A stretch of DNA of 64,000 nt from Microbacterium sp. BK668 (GCF_004362195.1 NZ_SNWG01000001.1:992001-1056000), one strand, 5' to 3'. Positions 28,301 through 34,802 are shown, counted from the first letter of the stretch. The notes: generated by a model not told the origin, from the sequence alone. Numbers and translations: made by a program.

Positions 28301-29145
28301 ACCTCGCACTCTGGCTCGACCGCGTCGAGGCGGGGAACCTCTACGTCAACCGCGGCATCACCGGAGCCATCGTGCAGCGCCAGCCGTTCGGCGGGTGGAA
28401 GCGCTCCTCGGTCGGTGCCGGCGCCAAGGCCGGCGGTCCCAACTATCTGGTGGGGCTCGGCTCCTGGCGGGCGACGAGCGGTTCTCCGACGTCGCGCACG
28501 CTCCATCTCCGCGGCCTCGACTCCCGCATCACCGACATCATCGAGTCCGCCCAGCCCTCCCTCGACTTCGAGGCGTTCGAGTGGCTGCGCCGCGCCGCGC
28601 TGTCGGATGCGATCGCGTGGGACCGCGAGTTCGGGCAGGTCCGGGATGTCTCGCACCTGGGTGTCGAGCGGAACCTGTTCCGCTACCGCCCGATCGCGCA
28701 GGTCTCGATCCGGGCGACGGCGGATGCCTCGTGGCAGGCGCTGCTCCGCGTCGCGATCGCCGGCGTGCGCGCGGGCGGGGGCCTGACGATCAGCGCGCCG
28801 GTCGGGCTTCCGGGGGCCGTGCGGCGCGCGCTCTCCGACCAGCACGTGCCGGTCTTCGTCGAGACCGACGACGAATGGCTCGAGCGGCTCACGGGTTCGG
28901 CCGCAGGAGGCGAGGGCGCCACGCGTCCCGCTCGCGTGCGCCTCGTCGGCCCTGCCGATTCCGTCGCCTCCCTGCACCGCGCGCTCGCGCGCGCCGTCGG
29001 GGGCGACCCCGACCTCGCGGTCTACGACAACGAGGTGACGACGGCGGGCCGGCTCGAGCTGCTTCCCTTCCTCCACGAGCAGTCGGTGACGATCACCGCC
29101 CACCGATTCGGCAACCCCGACCACACCTTTGATGAGGTGATATGA
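25369..29145 (+). CDS. putA: Bifunctional proline dehydrogenase / L-glutamate gamma-semialdehyde dehydrogenase
   Basis: 1258 residues. The PRODH barrel spans roughly residues 40-440 (LNLNLLGEAVLGEREALRRL, VDYVSVKVSAIASHI, LQAYLPDALGALERL). A Pro/Gly-rich linker follows to about 580. The aldehyde dehydrogenase domain comes next, with TPPWNFPVAIPAGG, general-base Glu804 (LLAETSGKNA) and nucleophile Cys838 (GQKCSAASLA). A C-terminal alpha/beta extension follows from about 1110. There is no N-terminal ribbon-helix-helix, so it is not a trifunctional repressor. It oxidises proline to glutamate via P5C, feeding electrons to quinone and NAD+. The last residues, HRFGNPDHTFDEVI, are encoded by the sequence that recurs four more times downstream; the stop overlaps the next start (ATGA). 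Confidence 0.95.
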   Translation: MVTDPYQGDTGLTSPGDDLAARAVELAQRWIAESAQVDVDPSAERLAGVLKDPNGLPFTIGFVDGVMRPESLSAAASNLSRVAPLVPEFLPWYLRGAVRVGGTVAPVLPTPVVPIARRVLREMVGHLVVDARPEKLGPAIATLRESGARLNLNLLGEAVLGEREALRRLEGIHELIRRPDVDYVSVKVSAIASHISIWAFDEVVDKVVDRLLPLYLTAAGSATFINLDMEEYRDLDLTIAVFTRILADPRLRDLEAGIVLQAYLPDALGALERLTAWSKARVEAGGARIKVRLVKGANLAMERVDAVMHGWSLATYDSKLDSDANYVRCLDAALDPDHTTAVRIGVAGHNLFDIAYAWLLAGARGVREAVEFEMLLGMAQGQVEAVTREVGHVLLYVPVVRPDEFDVAISYLVRRLEENASSENFLSAAFDLADDPALFDRERDRFLASLERAADPALPTGPNRTQDRRAESGQSGQPGAPDSRAGSRTLLRDAPPADEAGLTQAVLGIARSAAADPPPRDAEPETGTQPLEQNVEAQLFGGEAFVETAVFAPRESQTRAVGAPGFRNAADTDPALPANRAWARGILSRIAVSAAGDATISAARVTDPAELETIVARVREAAAAWGALPAVDRSAVLVEAARALEARRGELIEVAASETGKVFAEADVEVSEAVDFANYYAATARELDRVSGAVFVPARLTVVTPPWNFPVAIPAGGVLAALAAGSGVVFKPAPQARRCAAVVAEALWDAGVPRDVLALVDIDEGDLGRQLLSHPDVDRVILTGSWETAALFRSWRPELPLLAETSGKNAMIVMPSADLDLAASDLVKSAFGHAGQKCSAASLAILVGPVGRSKRFARQLVDAATSLRVGPPSDPLAEVGPVIEVPQGKLAWALTTLDEGEEWLVPPRRLDLGPETAGRFWSPGIRTGVQPGSRFHREEFFGPVLGVMHASSLAHAIELQNAVAYGLTAGLYTQNPADLALWLDRVEAGNLYVNRGITGAIVQRQPFGGWKRSSVGAGAKAGGPNYLVGLGSWRATSGSPTSRTLHLRGLDSRITDIIESAQPSLDFEAFEWLRRAALSDAIAWDREFGQVRDVSHLGVERNLFRYRPIAQVSIRATADASWQALLRVAIAGVRAGGGLTISAPVGLPGAVRRALSDQHVPVFVETDDEWLERLTGSAAGGEGATRPARVRLVGPADSVASLHRALARAVGGDPDLAVYDNEVTTAGRLELLPFLHEQSVTITAHRFGNPDHTFDEVI
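29101..29145 (+). repeat. putA-tail repeat R1 (functional end of putA)
   Basis: Core TTCGGCAACCCCGACCACAC then CTTTGATGAGGTGATATGA. Codes for HRFGNPDHTFDEVI-stop. Confidence 0.85.
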
Positions 29146-29471
29146 CCGGCTCAGTTCCCGACGACTTCATGGTGGAGGAACGCGCGATCATCGCCGGTCT
29201 TGCCGACTACGCGCGGGAGCTCTTCCCCGATGGCGTTGACGAGTGGGTCGACCGAACCGGACTCGGCGGGTTCACGATTCGGCGCGCTACCTGGCCGAAG
29301 TCGGTCAGCGTGAACACTGACCAGTGGATCCATGTGCAGGTCGGCTGGCGTCACTGGGAGTTGAATTACGACGCTCCAGGAACGGCGATGGCGCGTCGCG
29401 TGCTCCTGGGAGTGAGTCGTGGCGAGTTTCGCCGTTTCAGGACCTGGATACCTGGTCCAGCCCCGACATGA
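29142..29471 (+). CDS. Hypothetical protein of cassette unit 1
   Basis: 109 residues; its ATG overlaps the putA stop (ATGA), so it would be translated by coupling to putA. Sequence landmarks: DDFMVEERAIIAGLADYARE, WVDRTGLGGFTIRR, PKSVSVNTDQWIHVQVGWRH and VLLGVSRGEFRRFR. I recognise no family. It looks like a small globular alpha/beta protein without membrane segments. A frameshifted paralogue lies at 31606-31938. Immunity or anti-phage roles would fit its island setting but nothing in the sequence shows this. Confidence 0.7.
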   Translation: MTGSVPDDFMVEERAIIAGLADYARELFPDGVDEWVDRTGLGGFTIRRATWPKSVSVNTDQWIHVQVGWRHWELNYDAPGTAMARRVLLGVSRGEFRRFRTWIPGPAPT

Positions 29472-29497
29472 ACCCAGAGAATGGGTCACAGACCAAG

Positions 29498-29537
29498 CGG
29501 TTCGGCAATCCCGACCCACCTTTGAGGACGTGATCTA
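29498..29537 (+). repeat. putA-tail repeat R2 (degenerate)
   Basis: TTCGGCAATCCCGACCCACC then TTTGAGGACGTGATCTAG. One base shorter than R1 in the CACAC stretch, so the PutA-like frame is broken. Preceded by CACAGACCAAG, a flank also seen before R3 and R5. Confidence 0.8.
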
Positions 29538-29855
29538 GCTCTCGATGGGTCCGTCTGGCATGTCCCACTTATGAACCTGGCGCCAGCGGCGGGGGATGTC
29601 GCCGGTCGTTCGCCGATGCAAGCGGCCATCGGGTTCTAGGGAGACCGTTAGCGTCCGCATGACGAGCGGCCAGGTCGATCCCAGGAACCAGGCAACTGGA
29701 TTGATCAGGTCGACCGCGATCCGCCAGGCTGGGGGCATTACGGCGTGCTTCATCGTCATCTGGGTGGGGGTGCGCGGGCCATCCAGTTCCCACCCGTCGT
29801 TCATACGCCTCATCATCTCGAGCCGCATGTCTGCATCGGCATTGAATCCGGTCAC
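29535..29855 (-). CDS. Hypothetical protein of cassette unit 2
   Basis: 106 residues if started at GTG 29855; a longer frame reaches 29945 without a better start. It reads MRRMNDGWELDGPRTPTQMT, a hydrophobic stretch around VDLINPVAWFLGSTWPLVMR, then RTLTVSLEPDGRLHRR. The MRRMNxGW opening and the short hydrophobic middle resemble small actinobacterial proteins of unknown function, but I cannot name a family. It runs opposite to the other island genes and its stop lies within R2. Confidence 0.55.
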   Translation of the reverse strand: MTGFNADADMRLEMMRRMNDGWELDGPRTPTQMTMKHAVMPPAWRIAVDLINPVAWFLGSTWPLVMRTLTVSLEPDGRLHRRTTGDIPRRWRQVHKWDMPDGPIES

Positions 29856-29952
29856 CCTGCCAGCATGATTGATTCCGACGCGCAGGCTGAACAGATGTGG
29901 ACAGCCGCGCCTTCGCAATCCCTGGCCTGGAACCGGACGGTTCACAGCCCAA

Positions 29953-29994
29953 GTGATTCGGCAACCCCGACCACACCTTTGAGGGCGTGATTTG
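29953..29994 (+). repeat. putA-tail repeat R3
   Basis: TTCGGCAACCCCGACCACAC then CTTTGAGGGCGTGATTTGA. Nearly identical to R1 and still readable as FGNPDHTFEGVI-stop, but preceded by an in-frame TGA. Flanked by CACAGCCCAAG. Confidence 0.85.
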
Positions 29995-30105
29995 ACGTAG
30001 CTGGCATCCTAACTCTGGCCGAGGGACGCTAGTCGTCGCGTACGGAGTGCGCGCGTCGAGATGGAATCGTTCTCGTCGCATGGGAGTCTCTTTCGGGGAG
30101 GGCCT

Positions 30106-30609
30106 ATGGCGATTGAGATCACTCCGTTCCGTCGCGAGATCGACCGGTCGAACTTCCGGTGCGGAAAGCCGGAGCTCGACACGTGGATCGAGAGGTATGC
30201 GGGGCAGTCCGAGCGCAATGACACGACGCGGACGTTTCTCGCGTTAGAGGACGACGACACGCTTGTCGGCTACTACGCCACCACCGCGTGCGAGCTTGAC
30301 CTCGATGACGCAGCGTCTGCGTTCGGTGTCGGCAAGCGGAGGTACCCCGTTCCGGCAATGCTGCTCGCACGCCTCGCGGTCAGTGAGTCGGCGCAGGGGA
30401 AGGGCGTCGGCGGTCTGCTTCTCTACGATGCCCTTGAGCGGCTGCTGGACGTCTCGCAGTCGATTGGATTCGAAGTGGTTGTCGTCGACGCCATTGACCG
30501 CGGCGCGTCGGCCTTCTATCGACGATTTGGCTTCACTGCCTTCGAGGATGACGACCTTCATCTCTTCCTGACAACAAAATCACTGCGGTTGACATTCGCG
30601 AGCACCTAG
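30106..30609 (+). CDS. GNAT family acetyltransferase, probable toxin of a toxin-antitoxin pair
   Basis: 167 residues from the ATG at 30106, preceded by GGGGAGG; an in-frame ATG at 30061 is less likely. It opens MAIEITPFRREIDRSNFRCG with the CGxPELDTWIxRYAGQ region typical of TacT-type toxins, which acetylate aminoacyl-tRNA. Acetyl-CoA loop: LARLAVSESAQGKGVGGLLL. C-terminal FYRRFGFTAFEDDDLHLFL is the motif-B region. Base composition is less GC-rich than the chromosome. The DUF1778-type partner follows 47 bp downstream, which reverses the usual antitoxin-first order. Confidence 0.85.
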   Translation: MAIEITPFRREIDRSNFRCGKPELDTWIERYAGQSERNDTTRTFLALEDDDTLVGYYATTACELDLDDAASAFGVGKRRYPVPAMLLARLAVSESAQGKGVGGLLLYDALERLLDVSQSIGFEVVVVDAIDRGASAFYRRFGFTAFEDDDLHLFLTTKSLRLTFAST

Positions 30610-30610
30610 C

Positions 30611-30645
30611 GGATGCTTGTACATACACCGTAAGTACGAGCATCC
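30611..30645 (+). promoter_or_regulatory. Inverted repeat in the antitoxin promoter region
   Basis: GGATGCTTGTAC and GTACGAGCATCC form a 12-bp inverted repeat with one mismatch and an 11-bp spacer. It fills the gap between toxin stop and antitoxin start. It is a good candidate operator for the ribbon-helix-helix antitoxin; a TTGTAC -35-like hexamer lies inside the left arm. Confidence 0.6.
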
Positions 30646-30656
30646 GTGAGGTCACC

Positions 30657-30977
30657 GTGGAAATCCAGGAATCAGGACGGTCGGCGCGCCTGAATATGCG
30701 AATCTCGCCTGAAGCGCTGGAACTGCTCAAGGCAGCGGCGGCGAAGCAGGAGCAGGACCTCAGTGCCTTTGTTCTCGGGACCGCGATGGAGCGTGCACGT
30801 GCGATCCTTCTCGAAGACCACGTTCTTCGTCTCTCCCCACACGCTGTGCTTCAGCTTGAGACGGCTCTCGATAGCGACGGGGTTGTCGTCCCACAGTTGG
30901 CAGAGCTGGTACGCCGCGTTCGTGGAAGCGACTCATCCCGAGGAATGGCTGATCGGCAAGCGTTCGCGGCTCGGTAG
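30657..30977 (+). CDS. DUF1778 family antitoxin
   Basis: 106 residues from GTG. The N-terminal ribbon-helix-helix is clear: SARLNMRISPEALELLKAAA, then KQEQDLSAFVLGTAMERARAI, the DUF1778 pattern. The C-terminal part (ILLEDHVLRLSPHAVLQLET) would wrap the GNAT toxin. It probably neutralises the upstream acetyltransferase and represses from the inverted repeat just before it. Confidence 0.85.
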   Translation: MEIQESGRSARLNMRISPEALELLKAAAAKQEQDLSAFVLGTAMERARAILLEDHVLRLSPHAVLQLETALDSDGVVVPQLAELVRRVRGSDSSRGMADRQAFAAR

Positions 30978-31057
30978 CGCGATGGGGTGGAAGTCTCTTC
31001 TCCGGGGCAGGCGATCCTGCGTGTGACCTGCTAGGTCCGGGGCGGCTCCCCGGCCAG

Positions 31058-31063
31058 TAGTCT
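31058..31063 (+). promoter_or_regulatory. Leaderless-type -10 (TAGTCT) of the DUF4262 gene
   Basis: Six bases before the ATG at 31070, so this island gene follows the host's leaderless pattern. Confidence 0.5.
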
Positions 31064-31069
31064 CGGAAG

Positions 31070-31525
31070 ATGGACACGCCGGGCGAGCAAGCGCTCGCCG
31101 ACCTGGGGAAACTGGTTGAGACCTACGGATGGGCCATCAGGCACGTGCTCGGCGACCCGGCGGGAACGATCGCGCCCTTCTCCTACACCGTCGGGCTAAC
31201 GGCAAGGGGCTGGGATGAGCTCCTGATAACCGGGCTGCCGACGGATGTCGCTGACGCGTTCATCCGAAATGCCGTCGACGAGCAGGCATCGACCGGGCCA
31301 TTCCGTGCGGGTGATCTGACTAGCGCGCTCACGGAATCCGGAGCCGTCGCGCTCCTGAGAGTCGAGGATCGCAGTGGGATGACTGCCGCTCGCGCCCTCC
31401 TGGGCGACTTCCAAGCGCTTCAGTTGGTGTGGCCGGACTCTCGCGACAATCTCCCGTGGGAGATGGGCTATCGAAACCCACCTGACGTCCAGCCTCTCTT
31501 CGGAGCTGATTGGCCAGCGTCATGA
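31070..31525 (+). CDS. DUF4262 domain-containing protein
   Basis: 151 residues, typical for the family. The pattern is YGWAIRHVLGDPAGTIAPFSYTVGL, GWDELLITGLPTDVADAFIRN and a C-terminal LQLVWPDSRDNLPWEMGY, which is close to other DUF4262 proteins. Their function is unknown; they often occur in accessory regions. It is the last gene of cassette unit 3. Confidence 0.82.
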   Translation: MDTPGEQALADLGKLVETYGWAIRHVLGDPAGTIAPFSYTVGLTARGWDELLITGLPTDVADAFIRNAVDEQASTGPFRAGDLTSALTESGAVALLRVEDRSGMTAARALLGDFQALQLVWPDSRDNLPWEMGYRNPPDVQPLFGADWPAS

Positions 31526-31563
31526 GGTCGCCGCACGGCGTTGATTGCCGTGAGCTGCGGGTG

Positions 31564-31609
31564 CACCGCTTCGGCAACCGGGGCCCCACCTTTTGATGGC
31601 GTGATATGA
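31564..31609 (+). repeat. putA-tail repeat R4 (degenerate)
   Basis: CACCGCTTCGGCAACCGGGG then CCCCACCTTTTGATGGCGTGATATGA. The CACCG flank matches R1 rather than R2/R3/R5, and the following start codon again overlaps the TGA. Confidence 0.8.
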
Positions 31610-31938
31610 GCGGCGAGGCCCCCGACGGCTTCATGACTGAGGATTGGGCGATCATCGTCGCATCGTCGATCTCGCCAGCTACGTCCGTGAGCGCTTCCCG
31701 GGGGACGTTCACGGGTGGGTTGACACCACGGGCCTTGCGAGTTTTCAATGTCCGCCGCGACGCAGGGCCTAAGTCGGTCAGCGTGAACACGGACCAGTGG
31801 ATTCACGTGCAGGTGGGTGCGCGACACTGGGAGGTGGACTACGACGATGCTGGGGTGGCGCTGGCGCGTCGCGTACTCCGCGGTGTGAGTCGGGGCGAGT
31901 TTCGCCGGTTCAGGAGTTGCTACCCCCCGGAAACATGA
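31606..31938 (+). pseudogene. Frameshifted paralogue of the unit-1 hypothetical gene
   Basis: Compared with 29142-29471 it has two insertions. An 8-bp tandem duplication (31654-31661 ATCGTCGC, 31662-31669 ATCGTCGA) shifts the frame. One extra T in the run at 31742-31745 restores it. Total +9, so an open frame of 110 residues survives, but roughly residues 20-46 are read out of frame; the displaced text (LASYVRERFPGDVHGWVDTT) is still clearly homologous to unit 1. The flanks match well: APDGFMTEDWAIIVA at the start and SVNTDQWIHVQVGARHWEVD at the end. It is either a recent pseudogene or a protein with a remodelled centre. Confidence 0.78.
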
Positions 31939-31962
31939 GGCCGGGGATGGCTCACAGCCCAA

Positions 31963-32004
31963 GCGCTTCGGCAACCCCGACCACTGGAGCGACGAGATCA
32001 TCTG
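31963..32004 (+). repeat. putA-tail repeat R5 (possibly the displaced ancestral putA end)
   Basis: CGCTTCGGCAACCCCGACCA then CTGGAGCGACGAGATCATCTGA. It reads in frame as RFGNPDHWSDEII-stop, a different but PutA-like ending. Confidence 0.75.
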
Positions 32005-32027
32005 ACCGGTGTGCTGCGGCATCCGAA

Positions 32028-32044
32028 TGTCAAGGATTCTTGAC
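32028..32044. promoter_or_regulatory. Operator candidate O1 of the HTH-controlled operon
   Basis: TGTCAAGGATTCTTGAC has perfect arms GTCAAG/CTTGAC. The same core recurs 47 bp downstream (O2), both upstream of the membrane protein/HTH/oxidoreductase operon. Confidence 0.65.
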
Positions 32045-32074
32045 TCGGATGCCGCAGCCGACGTACGCTCTCGA

Positions 32075-32092
32075 TGTCAAAGATTCTAGACA
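32075..32092. promoter_or_regulatory. Operator candidate O2
   Basis: TGTCAAAGATTCTAGACA, a near copy of O1 located immediately before the ribosome site (GGGAG) of the operon's first gene. Confidence 0.65.
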
Positions 32093-32105
32093 TCGGGAGA
32101 GCGCC

Positions 32106-32540
32106 GTGGTGTACGAGGAACGCAACGTCTGGGCGAGCCTTCTCGTGAGCGTCGTCGGCATCGTGGTCTACATCGTGCTCGTTCTGCGCGCCGCGGATGG
32201 CGGTCCGCTCGCCGATGTGGACTGGGCGCCGCTCATGTTCTGGACCACCCTGGGTGGAATCGTCGTCGCGATCGTCGTGAGCGTCGTGTGGGGGATCCTC
32301 GCGGGGATGCGCGATCCCGAGGGGGTCGGCACGTCGGACCAGCGCGATCGCGACATCTCCCGCTTCGGCTCCCGGATCGGACAGGCGTTCCTCGTGATCG
32401 CAGGCCTGGGAGTCCTCGTCCTCTGCGCCGTGGAGGCCGACTGGTTCTGGATCGCCAACACGATGTTCTTCGGCTTCGCGCTCTCATCGATCGTCGGCGG
32501 CATCGCCAGCGTCACCGCCTACCGCCGCGGGCTCGTCTGA
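32106..32540 (+). CDS. Four-helix membrane protein of an HTH-paired operon
   Basis: 144 residues from GTG 32106 (GTG 32109 is also possible), after GGGAGAG. Four hydrophobic segments: LLVSVVGIVVYIVLVL, MFWTTLGGIVVAIVVSVVWG, AFLVIAGLGVLVLCAVE and TMFFGFALSSIVGGIAS. This matches the DUF2178-like or 'hypothetical membrane protein plus Xre regulator' pairs that are widespread in Gram-positive bacteria. The stop overlaps the regulator start (TGATG). No ligand or transport motif is visible. Confidence 0.75.
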   Translation: MVYEERNVWASLLVSVVGIVVYIVLVLRAADGGPLADVDWAPLMFWTTLGGIVVAIVVSVVWGILAGMRDPEGVGTSDQRDRDISRFGSRIGQAFLVIAGLGVLVLCAVEADWFWIANTMFFGFALSSIVGGIASVTAYRRGLV

Positions 32541-32761
32541 TGGTCAAGCCGACTCGCGTCACGAACACGATCCGTGCGAGGCGCGAGCAGGCGGGCATGA
32601 CTCAGGCCGAGCTCGCTCGCCGGGTGGGTGTCACCCGCCAGACCCTCATCGCGATCGAGCTGGGCCGCTACTCGCCGACGCTCGAGCTAGCCTTCCAGAT
32701 CTCGCGCGTCTTCGGCGCGGGCCTGGACGACCTCTTCCACTACCCCGAGGAGACCCCATGA
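32540..32761 (+). CDS. Small Xre-family HTH regulator (YozG/YgzD type)
   Basis: 73 residues, almost all helix-turn-helix: IRARREQAGMTQAELARRVG, then VTRQTLIAIELGRYSPTLEL and DDLFHYPEE. Such minimal regulators usually sit beside a membrane protein and autoregulate. The twin TGTCAAnGATTCT sites 450-510 bp upstream are the obvious targets. It overlaps both neighbours (TGATG, ATGA). Confidence 0.9.
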   Translation: MVKPTRVTNTIRARREQAGMTQAELARRVGVTRQTLIAIELGRYSPTLELAFQISRVFGAGLDDLFHYPEETP

Positions 32762-33780
32762 ACCGACCGACGGATGCCGCGACCCCCGCCCTTCCCGCCA
32801 GCATGACGGCCTGGCGGCAGTCGCGTTACGGCGGTCCCGAGGCGGTGGCGGCCGAGACCGTCGAGGTTCCCGTGCCGGCTGCCGGGGAGGTTCTGCTGCG
32901 CGTCGCCGCGACGGCGCTCAATGCTGCCGACGCGCACCTCATGCGAGGCGAGCCGCTGCTGATCCGCCCGTTCTTCGGCGTCCGCCGGCCCCGGCGGCCC
33001 GTACGGGGCATGGACGTCGCCGGAACCGTCGTCGCGCTCGGCCCCGATGTCGACGGACTCGCCGTCGGAGACGATGTGGTCGGCGAGCTCCCCGGGGGCG
33101 GTCTCGCGCCCTACGCGACCGCGCCCGCGACGCGCCTCGTGCGCCGTCCGCCCGCGATCAGCGCGAAGGATGCCGCGGCTCTCCCGATGGCCGCGGGAAC
33201 CGCGTGGCAGGCGCTCGACCTGGCGGGCACGGCGGAAGGCGGCCGAGTGCTCGTCCTCGGGGCGTCGGGCGGCGTCGGCACCTACGCGGTGCAGCTCGCC
33301 GCGCAGCGCGGTGCCGAGGTGTGGGCCCTGACCGGAGCCCGCTCGATCGAGCTCGTCACGAGCCTCGGCGCGAGCCGCGTCTTCGACTACGCGCTCGTGC
33401 AGCCGGGCAGCGGCGACCTCCCCCTCGACGCGTTCGACGCCGTCATCGACATCGCGGGCCGTGCGCCGCTGCGGGATCTCCAGCGACTCCTCCGGCCGGG
33501 AGGACGCGTCGTGCTGGTCGGTGGCGAGGGCGGTCGGGTGCTCGGTCCCGTCGGACGGATGCTGCGCGCCGCCCTGCTCTCGCTCGGGTCGAGCCGTCGG
33601 ATCCGCTCGCTCGCGGCGAGAGCGAACCCCGATACGCTCCGCGAACTGCTCTCGCTCGTCGTGTCCGGTGGGGTCCGGCCGGTGATCGAGCAGACCTACC
33701 CGCTCGCGTCGGCGCGAGAGGCGCTCGCCCACGTCGACGGCGGCCATACGCTCGGCAAGGTCGTCGTGACAGCCGACTGA
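32758..33780 (+). CDS. NAD(P)-dependent alcohol dehydrogenase / quinone oxidoreductase-like
   Basis: 340 residues of the medium-chain dehydrogenase fold. The GroES-like domain has VRGMDVAGTVVALGPDVDGL; zinc-binding cysteines are absent, as in zeta-crystallin-type quinone reductases. The Rossmann motif is VLVLGASGGVGTYAVQLA, and the C-terminus ends HTLGKVVVTAD. Substrate unknown. The start overlaps the regulator stop as ATGA, so it belongs to the HTH-controlled operon. Confidence 0.87.
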   Translation: MNRPTDAATPALPASMTAWRQSRYGGPEAVAAETVEVPVPAAGEVLLRVAATALNAADAHLMRGEPLLIRPFFGVRRPRRPVRGMDVAGTVVALGPDVDGLAVGDDVVGELPGGGLAPYATAPATRLVRRPPAISAKDAAALPMAAGTAWQALDLAGTAEGGRVLVLGASGGVGTYAVQLAAQRGAEVWALTGARSIELVTSLGASRVFDYALVQPGSGDLPLDAFDAVIDIAGRAPLRDLQRLLRPGGRVVLVGGEGGRVLGPVGRMLRAALLSLGSSRRIRSLAARANPDTLRELLSLVVSGGVRPVIEQTYPLASAREALAHVDGGHTLGKVVVTAD

Positions 33781-33918
33781 CCCCGTCATCGCATCCGTCC
33801 CCTTCACAGGTGTTTCGCACGCGCCGTGAGACAATGGATGCGGCGTGCCCGTGTTGATGGCTTCTTCAGCCCCGCCGGGCCTCTGGACAGCGTCCGCCGC
33901 CCCGTCGAAGGAGCACGA

Positions 33919-34791
33919 ATGTCCATGCAGCACACTGCGCCTCTTCCCACCACTTCGGTTCCCCGCATCCAGCAGCACCGCCGCTACCTCATGTGCCGGC
34001 CGGAGCACTTCACGGTGAGCTACACGATCAACCCGTGGATGGAGCCGGCGAACCCCACCGACACGGCGCTCGCCGTGCGGCAGTGGCAGGCCCTGTACGA
34101 CACCTACCTCGCGCTCGGCCACGAGGTGCAGCTCATCGACCCGCTCCAGGGCCTGCCAGACATGGTCTACACCGCCAACGGCGGCTTCATCATCGACAAC
34201 GTCGCCTACGGTGCGAAGTTCCGCTTCCAGGAGCGCGTGCCGGAGGGCCCCGCCTTCATGGACTGGTTCCGCGACAACGGCTTCGAGGTGATCGAGCCGC
34301 GCGAGGTCAACGAGGGCGAGGGCGACTTCCTGCTCGTCGGCGACACGATCCTCGCGGGCACGGGCTTCCGCTCGACGGGTGACAGCCACCGGGAGATCGG
34401 CGAGGTGTTCGGCAAGGAGGTCGTCTCGCTGAACCTGGTCGACCCCCGCTTCTACCACCTCGACACCGCCATCGCGGTGCTCGACCCGGTCGAGGGCCCC
34501 GGCGGGGTCGAGCGCGCCAACATCGCCTACCTCGAGCACGCGTTCGACGCCGAGGGACAGGCCATCCTCGCCGAGCGCTACCCCGACGCGATCCGCGTGT
34601 CCGATGAGGACGGCGCCGTCTTCGGACTCAACTCCGCCAGCGACGGGCTCAACGTCATCATCTCGCCGCGCGCCAAGGGCTTCGAGGCGCAGCTGCGCGA
34701 GCGGGGCTACAACCCCGTGCTCGTCGACCTCTCCGAACTCCTGCTCGGCGGTGGCGGCATCAAGTGCTGCACCCTCGAGCTGCGGCGCTGA
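33919..34791 (+). CDS. DDAH-like guanidino-group hydrolase (dimethylargininase or arginine dihydrolase-like)
   Basis: 290 residues from the ATG after GAAGGAG. The amidinotransferase-fold residues are visible: EGEGDFLLVGD, FYHLDTAIAVLD (catalytic His) and the C-terminal nucleophile Cys in GGGIKCCTLEL. Annotated relatives are called dimethylarginine dimethylaminohydrolase. The substrate loop reads PDMVYTANGGFI. The Thr-Ala-Asn motif resembles the arginine dihydrolase (ArgZ/AgrE) and AstB families rather than classical DDAH. With the ornithine aminotransferase directly downstream (11 bp), release of ornithine would make better pathway sense than release of citrulline. That substrate call is inference. 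Confidence 0.8.
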   Translation: MSMQHTAPLPTTSVPRIQQHRRYLMCRPEHFTVSYTINPWMEPANPTDTALAVRQWQALYDTYLALGHEVQLIDPLQGLPDMVYTANGGFIIDNVAYGAKFRFQERVPEGPAFMDWFRDNGFEVIEPREVNEGEGDFLLVGDTILAGTGFRSTGDSHREIGEVFGKEVVSLNLVDPRFYHLDTAIAVLDPVEGPGGVERANIAYLEHAFDAEGQAILAERYPDAIRVSDEDGAVFGLNSASDGLNVIISPRAKGFEAQLRERGYNPVLVDLSELLLGGGGIKCCTLELRR

Positions 34792-34802
34792 AGGACCACG
34801 TC

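Larger units (their letters stand above)
29101..32004 (+). mobile_element. Putative cassette island at the 3' end of putA
   Basis: Five copies (R1-R5) of the ~40-bp putA 3'-terminal sequence divide the region into four units of about 400, 455, 1610 and 400 bp. Units 1 and 4 carry paralogous genes placed identically (start codon overlapping the repeat's stop). Units 2 and 3 carry unrelated genes with lower local GC, including a toxin-antitoxin pair. No integrase, transposase or terminal inverted repeat was found, so mobility is inferred only from repeat structure and gene content. An alternative is repeated tandem duplication and decay of the putA tail plus its neighbour. Confidence 0.55.

Noticed and set aside
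29101..32004. Search for an integrase, transposase or terminal inverted repeats to explain the putA-tail array
   Set aside because: No open frame resembles a recombinase and no terminal inverted repeat bounds the region, so it is not called an IS, integron or ICE.
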